From contig JAGOKS010000018.1 of the NCBI GenBank assembly GCA_017994425.1, positions 1 to 34,604 on the forward strand: a stretch of 34,604 bases of DNA. The letters run 5' to 3'. Shown here piece by piece: positions 7,906 through 15,667 of the stretch. The notes beneath the pieces are model-generated. The model did not search any database, was not told where the DNA came from, and was given only the letters and a program-made list of their open reading frames with translations. Source of the DNA: Bacteroidales bacterium (GTDB taxonomy: Bacteria > Bacteroidota > Bacteroidia > Bacteroidales > WCHB1-69). The position numbers and the translations under genes are program-made. Positions within the stretch are counted from its first letter, which is position 1. Each line of letters starts with the position of its first letter.

Positions 7906-8832
7906 ATGGAAACAAAAGAATTTATCAAAAAACTGTCAATGAAGTCAAACGGTTTTCTGCATTTGTTACTAAATGTAGTTTTATTTGTATTAATGTTTTT
8001 AAGTATTATTACTTTTGCCAACGATGAAAGCCTTACATTTTATTTAGTTGCTTTTCTTGTACTGATGGTAGCGTGGTTCATTCATGTCATAGGGTTTGTG
8101 TTAATACAACCGAATATGTCGATTGTATTGACCTTTTTCGGCGTATATTCAGGCACGATAAAACAAAACGGTTTTTTCTGGATTAATCCCTTGTATGGCA
8201 AAAAGAAACTTTCCTTGCGTGCCTTGAATATGGATATAGAACCTATCAAAGTCAACGACAAGAATGGCAATCCCATCATGATAGGATTGGTATTGGTATG
8301 GAAAATTGAAGATACTTATAAAGCCTGTTTCGACATCGACTCATCCAACAACAGCGGCACAAAGTCGATCAATTTAAAAAGCTATGAGCATTTCGTACAA
8401 GTGCAAAGTGATGCAGCCTTGCGAAAAGTAGCGGGTTTGTATGCTTACGATCATATTGACCATAAAGTGGATGAGCTAACCTTACGTTCGGGAGGTGAAG
8501 AAATCAACGACCGCTTAGAGGAAGAATTGAGGGAACGTTTAGCCATTGCCGGCATTGCTATTAAAGAAGCCAGGATTAATTATTTGGCTTATGCCTCTGA
8601 AATTGCCGGAGCCATGTTACGTCGTCAACAAGCGGAAGCCATCATTGCTGCCCGTGAAAAGATAGTAGAAGGTGCCGTTTCCATGGTTGAATTGGCATTA
8701 AACAAATTGGAAGAAAACCATGTGGTTAATTTGGATGAAGATAAAAAAGCCACCATGGTAAGTAATTTATTGGTAGTCTTATGTGCCGACGAAGCAGCCA
8801 GACCGGTAATTAATACAGGAAGTATCTATTAA
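7906..8832 (+). CDS. SPFH (stomatin/prohibitin) domain membrane protein
   Basis: A 308-residue protein with two hydrophobic segments near the N-terminus (about 20-45 and 48-70), followed by an SPFH/Band 7 domain (about 70-240). The domain opens with IQPNMSIVLTFFGVYSGTIKQNGFFW, continues with the IMIGLVLVWKIEDT strand and ends in the EARINYLAYASEIAGAMLRRQQAEA helix typical of stomatin-like proteins. After about residue 255 comes a mostly helical region that may mediate oligomerisation. Bacterial SPFH proteins form large membrane rings or microdomains and often chaperone membrane proteases, but no NfeD or protease partner is here. Instead a 58-residue Arc-like protein begins 10 bp downstream on the same strand, and the two are probably one transcript. 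Confidence 0.86.
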   Translation: METKEFIKKLSMKSNGFLHLLLNVVLFVLMFLSIITFANDESLTFYLVAFLVLMVAWFIHVIGFVLIQPNMSIVLTFFGVYSGTIKQNGFFWINPLYGKKKLSLRALNMDIEPIKVNDKNGNPIMIGLVLVWKIEDTYKACFDIDSSNNSGTKSINLKSYEHFVQVQSDAALRKVAGLYAYDHIDHKVDELTLRSGGEEINDRLEEELRERLAIAGIAIKEARINYLAYASEIAGAMLRRQQAEAIIAAREKIVEGAVSMVELALNKLEENHVVNLDEDKKATMVSNLLVVLCADEAARPVINTGSIY

Positions 8833-8842
8833 TATTGATGTA

Positions 8843-9019
8843 ATGGCACAAAAGAAACCTTTTATTTTACGTTTGGACGAAGAAATGCTGAAGCAGCTCG
8901 AAAAATGGGCTGCCGATGAGTTTCGCAGTATCAACGGACAAATAGAATGGATTTTGGATCAGTCTTTGAAAAAAGCAGGGAGAAGAAAAAAAACGGCAGG
9001 GAATAATAAAGAAACATAA
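8843..9019 (+). CDS. Small Arc-like ribbon-helix-helix protein
   Basis: A 58-residue ORF starting with an ATG 10 bp after the SPFH stop. The first 45 residues fit a ribbon-helix-helix fold: a beta strand PFILRLD (6-12), helix A EEMLKQLEKWAADEF (13-27), a turn with RSINGQI (28-34) and helix B EWILDQSLKKA (35-45). That is the pattern of Arc/MetJ-type repressors, and the FRSINGQIEWIL segment closely resembles Arc. A lysine- and arginine-rich tail (GRRKKTAG) follows. Such proteins dimerise and bind operator DNA with the beta ribbon. No toxin gene follows; its 3' neighbour converges from the other strand 7 bp away. Its likely job is to regulate the SPFH operon or to work with the SPFH protein, but this is inference. 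Confidence 0.82.
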   Translation: MAQKKPFILRLDEEMLKQLEKWAADEFRSINGQIEWILDQSLKKAGRRKKTAGNNKET

Positions 9020-9026
9020 ACGCTTT

Positions 9027-9953
9027 TTATTTCTCTAACGAATCGAGCCACTGTATAATTTTTTCATTAAAGCGTAATACGCCTTGTTGATTCATATGAA
9101 GGGCATCGAAAAAGTACAACGAATCATCAAGGTGTAGGCTTTCGTTAAAATTAAGATACGTACCATAGGCTTTCATCGTATTATCAAACGTATCATTGGT
9201 AGTAATGGCAGCATATGCCGACGGAGTAACAAGCGTTTGCACCAAGAGAAACGGAATATGTTCTTGTTTAAACATATGTAACACCTCATCAAAGCTATTA
9301 ATTTGTTTTTTATGCAAGGGCAATGCTTCTTGCGGATGGTTGATGTGTTTGAAATAAGACATTTTCTTTTCAACATATCCCCCATCGATATAGGTATCCG
9401 TATTACGATATTTCGACTCACTGAAGGATTTATCTTTGTGAATATAATCCTTATAATATCCATAAATCAATGTATTGAAAACTTTTAAATGATTAATTTT
9501 AGCTAACATTTTCAAAGATTCTCTATCATTTTTATCATTGGCAATAATATCCAGGGCAGATTCAACACCATCGGAAGCAAAAGCATTCGGGTCAACGGCA
9601 TAAACAATTAATTTAGGATTCAACTGCTTGAGATATCGTTTCATCAAAAGTTTGGTTTGTATGGGGGTTTGCGAACTGGACCCCAGATTAAAAGAATAAT
9701 ATCCTTGTTTGGCATAGATTCTGGTGTCAAAAACCCGATAAGCTCTTGAGGAACCCAAAAACAATATATCCACATTTTTATATTTCTTCATATCGTTAAT
9801 TCGGGTATACATTTGTCCATAAGAGCCTTTACGGTAATTTAAGTTGGGTTTATGTTTTTGTGGCATATACTCTCCCCAGAGGCAAAGCATGCACACATAA
9901 AAGAAAAAGCCAATCAAGCCGAAAAGAGCAAATGTTTTTAAAAATTTTTTCAT
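9027..9953 (-). CDS. SGNH/DltD-like acyl-transfer partner protein
   Basis: A 308-residue protein with one N-terminal membrane segment (about 6-24) and an extracytoplasmic domain of the SGNH/DltD-AlgJ type. Visible elements are a Ser-containing block I, LFLGSSRAYR, a second block FNLGSSSQTP, and the C-terminal DALHMNQQG segment, whose Asp and His fit the DxxH of the catalytic triad. The open frame extends to an ATG at 10052, but its first 33 residues overlap the upstream MBOAT gene and are not conserved-looking; the ATG at 9953 lies 5 bp after the MBOAT stop and starts with a typical MKKFLKTFALFG export signal. MBOAT/SGNH pairs move acyl groups across the membrane onto surface polysaccharide or similar acceptors. 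The acceptor is unknown. Confidence 0.8.
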   Translation of the reverse strand: MKKFLKTFALFGLIGFFFYVCMLCLWGEYMPQKHKPNLNYRKGSYGQMYTRINDMKKYKNVDILFLGSSRAYRVFDTRIYAKQGYYSFNLGSSSQTPIQTKLLMKRYLKQLNPKLIVYAVDPNAFASDGVESALDIIANDKNDRESLKMLAKINHLKVFNTLIYGYYKDYIHKDKSFSESKYRNTDTYIDGGYVEKKMSYFKHINHPQEALPLHKKQINSFDEVLHMFKQEHIPFLLVQTLVTPSAYAAITTNDTFDNTMKAYGTYLNFNESLHLDDSLYFFDALHMNQQGVLRFNEKIIQWLDSLEK

Positions 9954-9958
9954 ATCAG

Positions 9959-11410
9959 CTAAAATTGAAAATAAATAAAAGGTGTTTCTTCCGTTACCAT
10001 AAACATCCCAATAATAAACAACAGGCTCATATATATAAGCCATCTTACCCATCTATATTTTACATGGCTCAACGCTAATCCATGTTGTTGCTTTCGTTGT
10101 ATCCACTCAACCACCAAGAGAAGGATAATCATCCACCACAATTGAGTCTTAGTGAAAAAATAAGGAATGGCATAAAAAACTTTTACATGAATCATTCCCT
10201 CAATATAATCAATGGCTTGTCCCATACTTTGGGCGCGAAACAATATCCAACCTATCAATATCAGGATAAAAGTTACTGCCATCTGGAGGAATTCTTTGAA
10301 AGTAGGTAATAGACTGTTTTCGGCAACCGTATTTAAATATTTTCGATTCTTTCCGCTTAGAAGTAGCGGCAAAAACAGCAATCCGTTAAAAGCACCCCAC
10401 GAGACAAAGGTCCAATTAGCCCCATGCCAGAATCCACTTACAACAAATACAATCAATGTATTTCGTATGCTTTTCCATTTTCCTCCCCTACTGCCTCCCA
10501 ACGGGATATACACATAATCTCTGAACCATGTTGTGAGTGAAATATGCCAGCGCCTCCAAAACTCGGCTATGTTTCTGCTGAAATAAGGATAGTTAAAATT
10601 CCGCATTAAGTTAAAACCAAACAAACGTCCCGTTCCGATGGCAATGTCGGAATAACCTGAAAAATCGCCATAAATTTGAAAAGCAAAGAATAATGCAGCC
10701 AAGAGCAATTGATAGGGCGGTTGATCGGGATAGGTCTCGAAAATTCTGTTTACATACACAGCACAACTATCAGCAACCACAACTTTTTTAAACAAGCCCC
10801 ATAGTATTTGACGCATACCATCAGTGGCTTTGTCATAATCAAATTGATGCGCTTTGTAAAACTGAGGCAAAAGATTAGTGGCACGCTCAATAGGACCCGC
10901 AACAAGCTGAGGGAAAAAACTTACATAGGCAAAAAACGAAACTATATCCTTGGTAGAAGCTATCTGTTTTCTGTACACATCGATAGAATAACTTAATGCC
11001 TGAAACGTATAAAAACTAATTCCCACCGGTAGAATAATACGCAAGCTCGTTGATTGTAAATGTATCCCTATGGAGGCAAAAGCATCAACAAAATTCGTTA
11101 CAAAGAAGTTGAAATATTTAAAAAATCCGAGAATGCCAAGATTAATCAATATATTGGCCGTTAACACGAGTTTTGCTTTCGATATTTGTTCCGTTTGTCT
11201 GTATTTTTCAATGAATATACCACTTCCCCAACTACAAAAAGAAGTGAATGCTATCAACAGCAAGAACCTCCAATCCCACCATCCGTAGAAAAAATAGGAG
11301 ACAATAACTATTAAAATATTTTGCCATATCAACTTCCGATTAAAAACAAACCAATATAAGAAAAAAACCAGGGGGAGAAAAATTGCAAATTCCAGGGAAT
11401 TAAATAACAT
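9959..11410 (-). CDS. MBOAT-family O-acyltransferase (AlgI/DltB-like)
   Basis: A 483-residue polytopic membrane protein of the AlgI/DltB branch of MBOAT enzymes. It shows PQLVAGPIERATNLLPQF (168-185), the GDFSGYSDIAIG segment (248-259), EFWRRWHISLT at 283-293 and the catalytic His329 in FWHGANW. It has about 10-12 hydrophobic segments. Such enzymes take an acyl group, often acetyl, from the cytoplasm for O-acylation of a surface polymer. The SGNH partner follows 5 bp downstream. A promoter motif lies about 82 bp upstream. No polysaccharide synthesis genes are next to the pair, so the modified polymer cannot be named. Confidence 0.9.
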   Translation of the reverse strand: MLFNSLEFAIFLPLVFFLYWFVFNRKLIWQNILIVIVSYFFYGWWDWRFLLLIAFTSFCSWGSGIFIEKYRQTEQISKAKLVLTANILINLGILGFFKYFNFFVTNFVDAFASIGIHLQSTSLRIILPVGISFYTFQALSYSIDVYRKQIASTKDIVSFFAYVSFFPQLVAGPIERATNLLPQFYKAHQFDYDKATDGMRQILWGLFKKVVVADSCAVYVNRIFETYPDQPPYQLLLAALFFAFQIYGDFSGYSDIAIGTGRLFGFNLMRNFNYPYFSRNIAEFWRRWHISLTTWFRDYVYIPLGGSRGGKWKSIRNTLIVFVVSGFWHGANWTFVSWGAFNGLLFLPLLLSGKNRKYLNTVAENSLLPTFKEFLQMAVTFILILIGWILFRAQSMGQAIDYIEGMIHVKVFYAIPYFFTKTQLWWMIILLLVVEWIQRKQQHGLALSHVKYRWVRWLIYMSLLFIIGMFMVTEETPFIYFQF

Positions 11411-11491
11411 TAATAGACGAATTTAGGTAAAATTATTCTCATGCAATGATACGATTATCTTATGTTGAATCGGATAAAAAATCTGTTTATG

Positions 11492-11499
11492 CAAAAGTA
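11492..11499 (-). promoter_or_regulatory. -7 promoter element for the MBOAT/SGNH operon
   Basis: Minus-strand TACTTTTG followed by CA, 82 bp before the MBOAT ATG. The intergenic stretch from 11411 to 11632 holds nothing else I can identify. Confidence 0.5.
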
Positions 11500-11632
11500 C
11501 TACCTTTTTTTATGTCCGCAGATAGAAAAAATTATTTTTTTTAGTAGTACATACCTTTTTATTTGACTAATAGCAAATTGTCCGTTAAGAAATAACAGAT
11601 TGTTTGCTTTGTTTGAAACAGAGAATGATTTT

Positions 11633-12007
11633 TTATTCTTTTTCCACTTTCATGATTTTCAATCGTTTTTTAATGGCAACGCCGGGAGTAAAAATAATGC
11701 GTTTTTTGGTAATCAGACGGGTATTGTATTTTTTTGGATCGTCAATACCTTTGCTTGAGAAACTTCCCCGCATTTTGCCGAGCACTCCCAAACTCACCGA
11801 ACGCCCCTCTTCTATGTATTCGGGGATGGCATCATAGAGGTTGTAAATTACATTGTAAACATCTCCGGGGGTTAAGGAGGAACGTAAGGCAATGAGTTGT
11901 GCCATTTCTTCAACTGAAACAAGGCCATTGTTTACCGGCAAGGCATACCATTTTTTCGGCGACTGTACGTCGTTGGGATTGACTTTTTGTACTAATTTAT
12001 ATTTCAT
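11633..12007 (-). CDS. HU-like DNA-binding protein, Bacteroidetes type
   Basis: A 124-residue protein that fits the HU/IHF fold in its extended Bacteroidetes form. It opens MKYKLVQKVNPND, has the helical part VSVEEMAQLIALRSSLTPGDVYNVIYNLYDAIPEYIEEGRSVSLGVLGKMRGSFSSKG at about residues 30-88, and ends with RIIFTPGVAIKKRLKIM, the position of the last strand and helix in HU. These proteins bend DNA and act in nucleoid structure. The protein is larger than classic HU (about 90 residues) because of the N-terminal extension. Upstream is a 479-bp gene-free region with a tandem 22-bp dyad array starting about 100 bp from the ATG. No clear TAnnTTTG element precedes it. Specific functions of this subfamily are not known to me. 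Confidence 0.8.
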   Translation of the reverse strand: MKYKLVQKVNPNDVQSPKKWYALPVNNGLVSVEEMAQLIALRSSLTPGDVYNVIYNLYDAIPEYIEEGRSVSLGVLGKMRGSFSSKGIDDPKKYNTRLITKKRIIFTPGVAIKKRLKIMKVEKE

Positions 12008-12110
12008 ACTGTTGTTTTATTAAAGATTACATTATGTGATGTGAAATTGCATGTGTCTTGATGGTAAAACGATGCTTCTATAATAATATTTTATACGTTG
12101 AGAAAAATTT

Positions 12111-12220
12111 TTTACTATGCTATGTATTTTTATTTTCCATGCTTCGTAAATTTATTTACTATGCTTAGTAATTATATTTTCCATGCTTAGTAAATATATT
12201 TACTATGCTATGTAAATTAT
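12111..12220. repeat. Five tandem 22-bp imperfect palindromic repeats
   Basis: Five head-to-tail units of exactly 22 bp at 12111, 12133, 12155, 12177 and 12199. The consensus is TTTACTATGCTTAGTAAA plus four A/T bases. Units 1, 3 and 5 begin TTTACTATGC; units 2 and 4 begin TTTTCCATGC, so there is a 44-bp higher-order period. The 18-bp core is nearly self-complementary: TTTACTA pairs with TAGTAAA around a central GC, and 16 of 18 positions are symmetric in the unit-3-like core. There are no spacers, so this is not a CRISPR array. A set of dyad sites about two helical turns apart suggests a row of binding sites for a dimeric protein. Confidence 0.85.
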
Positions 12221-12459
12221 AAGCAAAAAGCATATTTCTTCCATTCTATGCGTATGCTTTTCTTCCTCTCTAAGCAAGAAAGCTGTACGCGAGGCTTATG
12301 TTTTTTAGTATAACATGCCTATGTATTAATAATGTAAGGAACGAAAATTGTCGCAACTACACTTTTTGAAAGAAAAGGAAATATATACTTGACATATAGA
12401 TTTTTTTAAAAATCTTTACAAAAAATGTTATCTAAATCGGATACTATTGAAAAAAAATG

Positions 12460-12467
12460 TATTTTTG
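12460..12467 (+). promoter_or_regulatory. -7 promoter element for the Cys-rich lipoprotein
   Basis: TATTTTTG followed by CG, 20 bp before the ATG at 12487. It overlaps the first codons of the longer ORF beginning at 12457, which argues for the later start. Confidence 0.5.
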
Positions 12468-12486
12468 CGACCTAAAACTAGGAATT

Positions 12487-12993
12487 ATGAAAAAATATGT
12501 AACATTAATAGTATGGTTTGTCTTTTGTTTGTTTGCATTTATTCGATGCGAAGAAAACTTGATTGGCAAACGATTAAGCGGTAAATTAATCAGCAATACT
12601 GATTGTAAAACTTCGTTGAAGTCGAACTACCCCGATACGTTATCTTGTATGGAATACGCATGGGATGCAAGCGACAATACATTAAGTCTAACCCACATAA
12701 ATGCAGGATTTAATTGTTGCCCCGAAAGTTTGTATTGTAAAATTTCACTTAGCAACGACACGATTTATATTCAAGAATTTGAAAAGAAAGCCTTATGCGA
12801 TTGTAATTGTCTGTATGATTTGAGCATTGAAATAAATGACATTACTGCCAAAACATACACCTTGCATGTTATTGAACCTTATGCTGAAGGCTTAGACCCT
12901 TTGTGTTTTACTATAAACCTGAATGCGAATAAATCGGGATTGTATAGTGTGGTACGGAAACAATATCCATGGGGATTAAGTTCAGTGTATTAA
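12487..12993 (+). CDS. Cysteine-rich exported protein, possible lipoprotein
   Basis: A 168-residue protein starting MKKYVTLIVWFVFCLFAFIRC. The first 20 residues are a signal peptide. Cys21 could be a lipidation site, but Arg at -1 is unusual for a lipobox; the CEEN that follows would be an acidic start of the mature protein. The mature part is rich in Cys (about a dozen), including FNCCPES and the dense ALCDCNCLYD motif, with alternating beta-strand-like segments (SLSNDTIYIQEFE, YTLHVIEPYAEG). Such Cys may form disulfides or bind metal. I chose the ATG at 12487 because the longer frame from 12457 runs across the promoter. I do not recognise an enzymatic family. The gene shares its strand with another Cys-rich gene 134 bp downstream. 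Confidence 0.72.
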   Translation: MKKYVTLIVWFVFCLFAFIRCEENLIGKRLSGKLISNTDCKTSLKSNYPDTLSCMEYAWDASDNTLSLTHINAGFNCCPESLYCKISLSNDTIYIQEFEKKALCDCNCLYDLSIEINDITAKTYTLHVIEPYAEGLDPLCFTINLNANKSGLYSVVRKQYPWGLSSVY

Positions 12994-13089
12994 ATTTATA
13001 TGAATTTCAAAAAACATTGACTTTTATTTTCATACCCCTTAACGATATTTTTATGGATTTATAGAAAGAAAAAATCAACGATTATCAAG

Positions 13090-13110
13090 TTGATATTAAA
13101 TTGACATTAA
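13090..13110 (+). repeat. Short direct repeat upstream of the CCPPFDP gene
   Basis: TTGATATTAA (13090-13099) and TTGACATTAA (13101-13110) differ at one base and are spaced one helical turn apart (11 bp). They lie just before the start codon at 13128 and may be an operator or chance. Confidence 0.4.
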
Positions 13111-13127
13111 CTTAAAATACATCCTCT

Positions 13128-13616
13128 ATGACAGCTGAAGAAGAAAAACAATGTTGCCCTCCTTTCGACCCCACTCCTTGGGACAATAAATTATTCGAAT
13201 GGAACAATAAACTTTTCATCAAAGATAAAGTGCGAACATTTTTCTTTATGCCTTTAAACTTCGGAAAGGTAGTAAGAAGATTGGATAAGAAACTGAAAGC
13301 AAACGGAGCCGATTTCAGTGATGCTGTTTGTCTTTCGGAACATACCGGCAAATGGAATATGAATATTTATGTTTCGTTACATAAAGAAATCAACGACCCC
13401 TCGCTTAAACGTTTTAACGGTTTGTTTTTTAGTAAGGTTTACGAAGGCAATTTCAAAGATACCGGAAAATGGTGTAAAGATTATGAGACTTTTACTAAAG
13501 CAAAAGGTTACAATATTATAAACATGTATATGTGGTATACCACCTGCCCGAAATGTGCCAAGAAATACGGGAAGAACTATACAGTCATACTATCGGAAGT
13601 AGAAGTAAAGGTATAA
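13128..13616 (+). CDS. Conserved hypothetical protein with CCPPFDP and CPKC motifs
   Basis: A 162-residue soluble protein with no signal peptide. The N-terminus has QCCPPFDPTPWD (residues 8-19) and the C-terminus has TTCPKCAKKYGKNY, a CxxC pair that could bind zinc or iron together with the N-terminal Cys pair. Between them is a mixed alpha/beta region with SEHTGKWNMNIYVSL and a KDTGKWCKDYETF segment. I have a recollection of similar proteins loosely labelled 'hydrolase', but I see no catalytic motif and make no functional claim. No clear TAnnTTTG promoter precedes it. The leader carries a direct repeat TTGATATTAA/TTGACATTAA at 13090-13110. Confidence 0.7.
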   Translation: MTAEEEKQCCPPFDPTPWDNKLFEWNNKLFIKDKVRTFFFMPLNFGKVVRRLDKKLKANGADFSDAVCLSEHTGKWNMNIYVSLHKEINDPSLKRFNGLFFSKVYEGNFKDTGKWCKDYETFTKAKGYNIINMYMWYTTCPKCAKKYGKNYTVILSEVEVKV

Positions 13617-13662
13617 TTAATACACATTATTGCTTTTAAGCCGGCATCTACTTGATGATACG

Positions 13663-15621
13663 CTATGATAATGTGATTCTTTTGAGTTTATCTTTTACCG
13701 GCTGGTCAAAAATCAATGGCACCAATTCAACTTCAACATTGCTTGTATCTAAACCAAAAGATTTTACATCGCTAATCCCGATTTTTTTCAGTAAATAATA
13801 GGCATCCATAATAAACTGGTCGACCGTTTTAAAATCGAAATCATAATTTTGAATTCTTTCAATGACTACATATCTGAAGTCGCTCATGATATGATAATTG
13901 TGAAGTGATTGATATTTACTCGTAATATCAATTTCTTTATTGGCAACCAAATCGTCCAATACTTGTTTAAAATATAAATTGATACGCGAATCGACTTTAT
14001 AACCGAGACGAAATTCAACCCTTATCAGTACGTTGGGGACAATAGGATTCACACTATATTCCATTGTCCTGGGCTCATCCACAATATGAATATGAATAAG
14101 CCAATACGTATCTGCTCGTTTGGGTCTTTTATGAATAATAGAATAAATTATTTTTGATTCAATATCTGTTTCCAAATCGGCTTTTGTAAGATACACGAGG
14201 TTGGAAGCGTATTTGGGAAGACTTTTGTCATTACTTAAATTTACAATAACATCTTTATACTCATCAATTTTTACAAATTGCAAGAAAGATTTTTTAATTT
14301 CTCTTCCCTTAAACCACACATACATTATAAAAAACAAACAGGCTGCAATTAAAATGGTAACCCACCCGCCGTGAACAAATTTAAACATATTAGCGATTAA
14401 AAAAGAACCTTCAATGGTAAGATAAACAGCTAATAAAGCAATAACCAAGAACCAATTCTTTTTTTCCAGGTATAAATAAACCGCCAATAAAATGGTTGTC
14501 ATCAGCATTGTAATGGTAATAGCCAAGCCGTAAGCAGCTTCCATTTTTGTCGATTCCTGGAAATATAAAATCACACAACAACAAGCAACCCAAAGGAATT
14601 TATTGATACTAGGAATATATATCTGTCCTTTATGAGTAGCAGGATACAATACTTTAACTTTGGGCCAAAAGTTCAGTTGAATAGCTTCACTTATCACCGA
14701 AAAAGCTCCGCTTATTAATGCTTGACTGGCAATGATGGCGGCAGAAGTTGCAATGATAATTCCCGGAATTAGAAACCAAGACGGAATCATGGCAAAAAAG
14801 GGATTTGTGTTTTCATTGATACTGTCGGCATGGGTTAATATCCATGCCCCTTGACCCAAATAGTTTAAGATAAGCATTGTTTTCACAAAAATCCAGGTCG
14901 TTCTGATATTTTTCAATCCACAATGTCCTAAATCCACATACAAATCTTCTGCTCCGGTAGTACAAAGAAAAACGGCTCCTAACAATAAAAAACCGCCGGG
15001 ATGCTGTGAGAGTAATAAAAAAGCATAATACGGATTAAAGGCTTTTAATATGGAGGGAAGCGCCAAAATATGCTGAAACCCTATTAAGCCCATCATCAAA
15101 AACCATAACAACATAATCGGACCGAAAGACCTGCCTAAAGTATTAGTTCCGAATTGTTGAATTATAAATAAAGCACTAATAATAACAAGTACTATGGGAA
15201 TAACAGGGATGAGCGGATTTACTATCTTTAAGCCTTCAATAGCAGATACAACGGTTATTGCGGGTGTTATTACGCCATCTGCCAACAACATGGCACCTCC
15301 TATAATGGCAAATACGAATACCCATTTCGCACGTTTTCGTATCAAAGCAAAAAGTGCTAATATACCACCTTCTCCGTTGTTATCGGCCCGTAAGGTAATA
15401 ATGATATATTTTATGGTAGTTTGCAATGTCAACGTCCAAATCACACAAGAAATTGCACCATAGATAAACTCTGTAGTAAGCATACCGTTGTTACCGGCAA
15501 GAATAGCACGCATAACATACAAAGGGGAGGTTCCAATATCGCCATACACAATACCTAAGGTGATGATAAGTCCTGCTAAACTTATCTTTTTAATTCCGCG
15601 AGAGGAACAATTTGCTTTCAT
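13663..15621 (-). CDS. kup: Kup-type potassium uptake transporter
   Basis: A 652-residue KUP/HAK/KT family transporter for K+ uptake coupled to protons. The first membrane helix holds the family signature GDIGTSPLY at residues 27-35, and NNGEGGILALFAL follows helix 2, as in E. coli Kup. About 12 hydrophobic segments span residues 13-455; the C-terminal 200 residues form a cytoplasmic domain. The length is close to the 620-630 of E. coli Kup. It starts 46 bp after the nucleotidyltransferase on the same strand, so the two may share the promoter at 16631-16638. The 3' end faces the CCPPFDP gene, with 46 bp between the stop codons. Confidence 0.93.
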   Translation of the reverse strand: MKANCSSRGIKKISLAGLIITLGIVYGDIGTSPLYVMRAILAGNNGMLTTEFIYGAISCVIWTLTLQTTIKYIIITLRADNNGEGGILALFALIRKRAKWVFVFAIIGGAMLLADGVITPAITVVSAIEGLKIVNPLIPVIPIVLVIISALFIIQQFGTNTLGRSFGPIMLLWFLMMGLIGFQHILALPSILKAFNPYYAFLLLSQHPGGFLLLGAVFLCTTGAEDLYVDLGHCGLKNIRTTWIFVKTMLILNYLGQGAWILTHADSINENTNPFFAMIPSWFLIPGIIIATSAAIIASQALISGAFSVISEAIQLNFWPKVKVLYPATHKGQIYIPSINKFLWVACCCVILYFQESTKMEAAYGLAITITMLMTTILLAVYLYLEKKNWFLVIALLAVYLTIEGSFLIANMFKFVHGGWVTILIAACLFFIMYVWFKGREIKKSFLQFVKIDEYKDVIVNLSNDKSLPKYASNLVYLTKADLETDIESKIIYSIIHKRPKRADTYWLIHIHIVDEPRTMEYSVNPIVPNVLIRVEFRLGYKVDSRINLYFKQVLDDLVANKEIDITSKYQSLHNYHIMSDFRYVVIERIQNYDFDFKTVDQFIMDAYYLLKKIGISDVKSFGLDTSNVEVELVPLIFDQPVKDKLKRITLS

Positions 15622-15667
15622 TTTAATATAAATTATTTTTTAATAATCGGAAATTACTGTTTAAGTA

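Larger units (their letters stand above)
12008..12486. other. Long intergenic region with repeats and dyads
   Basis: This 479-bp gene-free stretch separates two divergent genes. It contains the 5 x 22 bp array (12111-12220), a perfect 9-bp inverted repeat AAAAGCATA/TATGCTTTT at 12226-12234 and 12253-12261 with an 18-bp loop, an 18-bp AT-rich dyad AGATTTTTTTAAAAATCT at 12398-12415, and a promoter for the Cys-rich lipoprotein at 12460-12467. Fragments such as CTATGCGTATGC and CATGCCTATGTATTAA to the right of the array resemble decayed repeat units. I find no ORF that looks coding. Confidence 0.65.

Noticed and set aside
9954..10052. Earlier ATG for the SGNH/DltD-like gene
   Set aside because: The extension overlaps the 3' end of the MBOAT gene, and a good export signal begins at 9953, just after the MBOAT stop.
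10082..10517. Rightward ORFs inside the MBOAT gene
   Set aside because: They lie opposite a strongly conserved MBOAT coding frame and show no domain or start signal.
12111..12220. CRISPR array
   Set aside because: The units are directly abutting at 22 bp with no unique spacers, and no cas genes are present.
13623..13675. Inverted repeat CACATTAT/ATAATGTG between the CCPPFDP gene and kup, as a terminator
   Set aside because: The loop is about 37 bp, the right arm is inside the kup 3' end, and there is no following T-run of the right kind.
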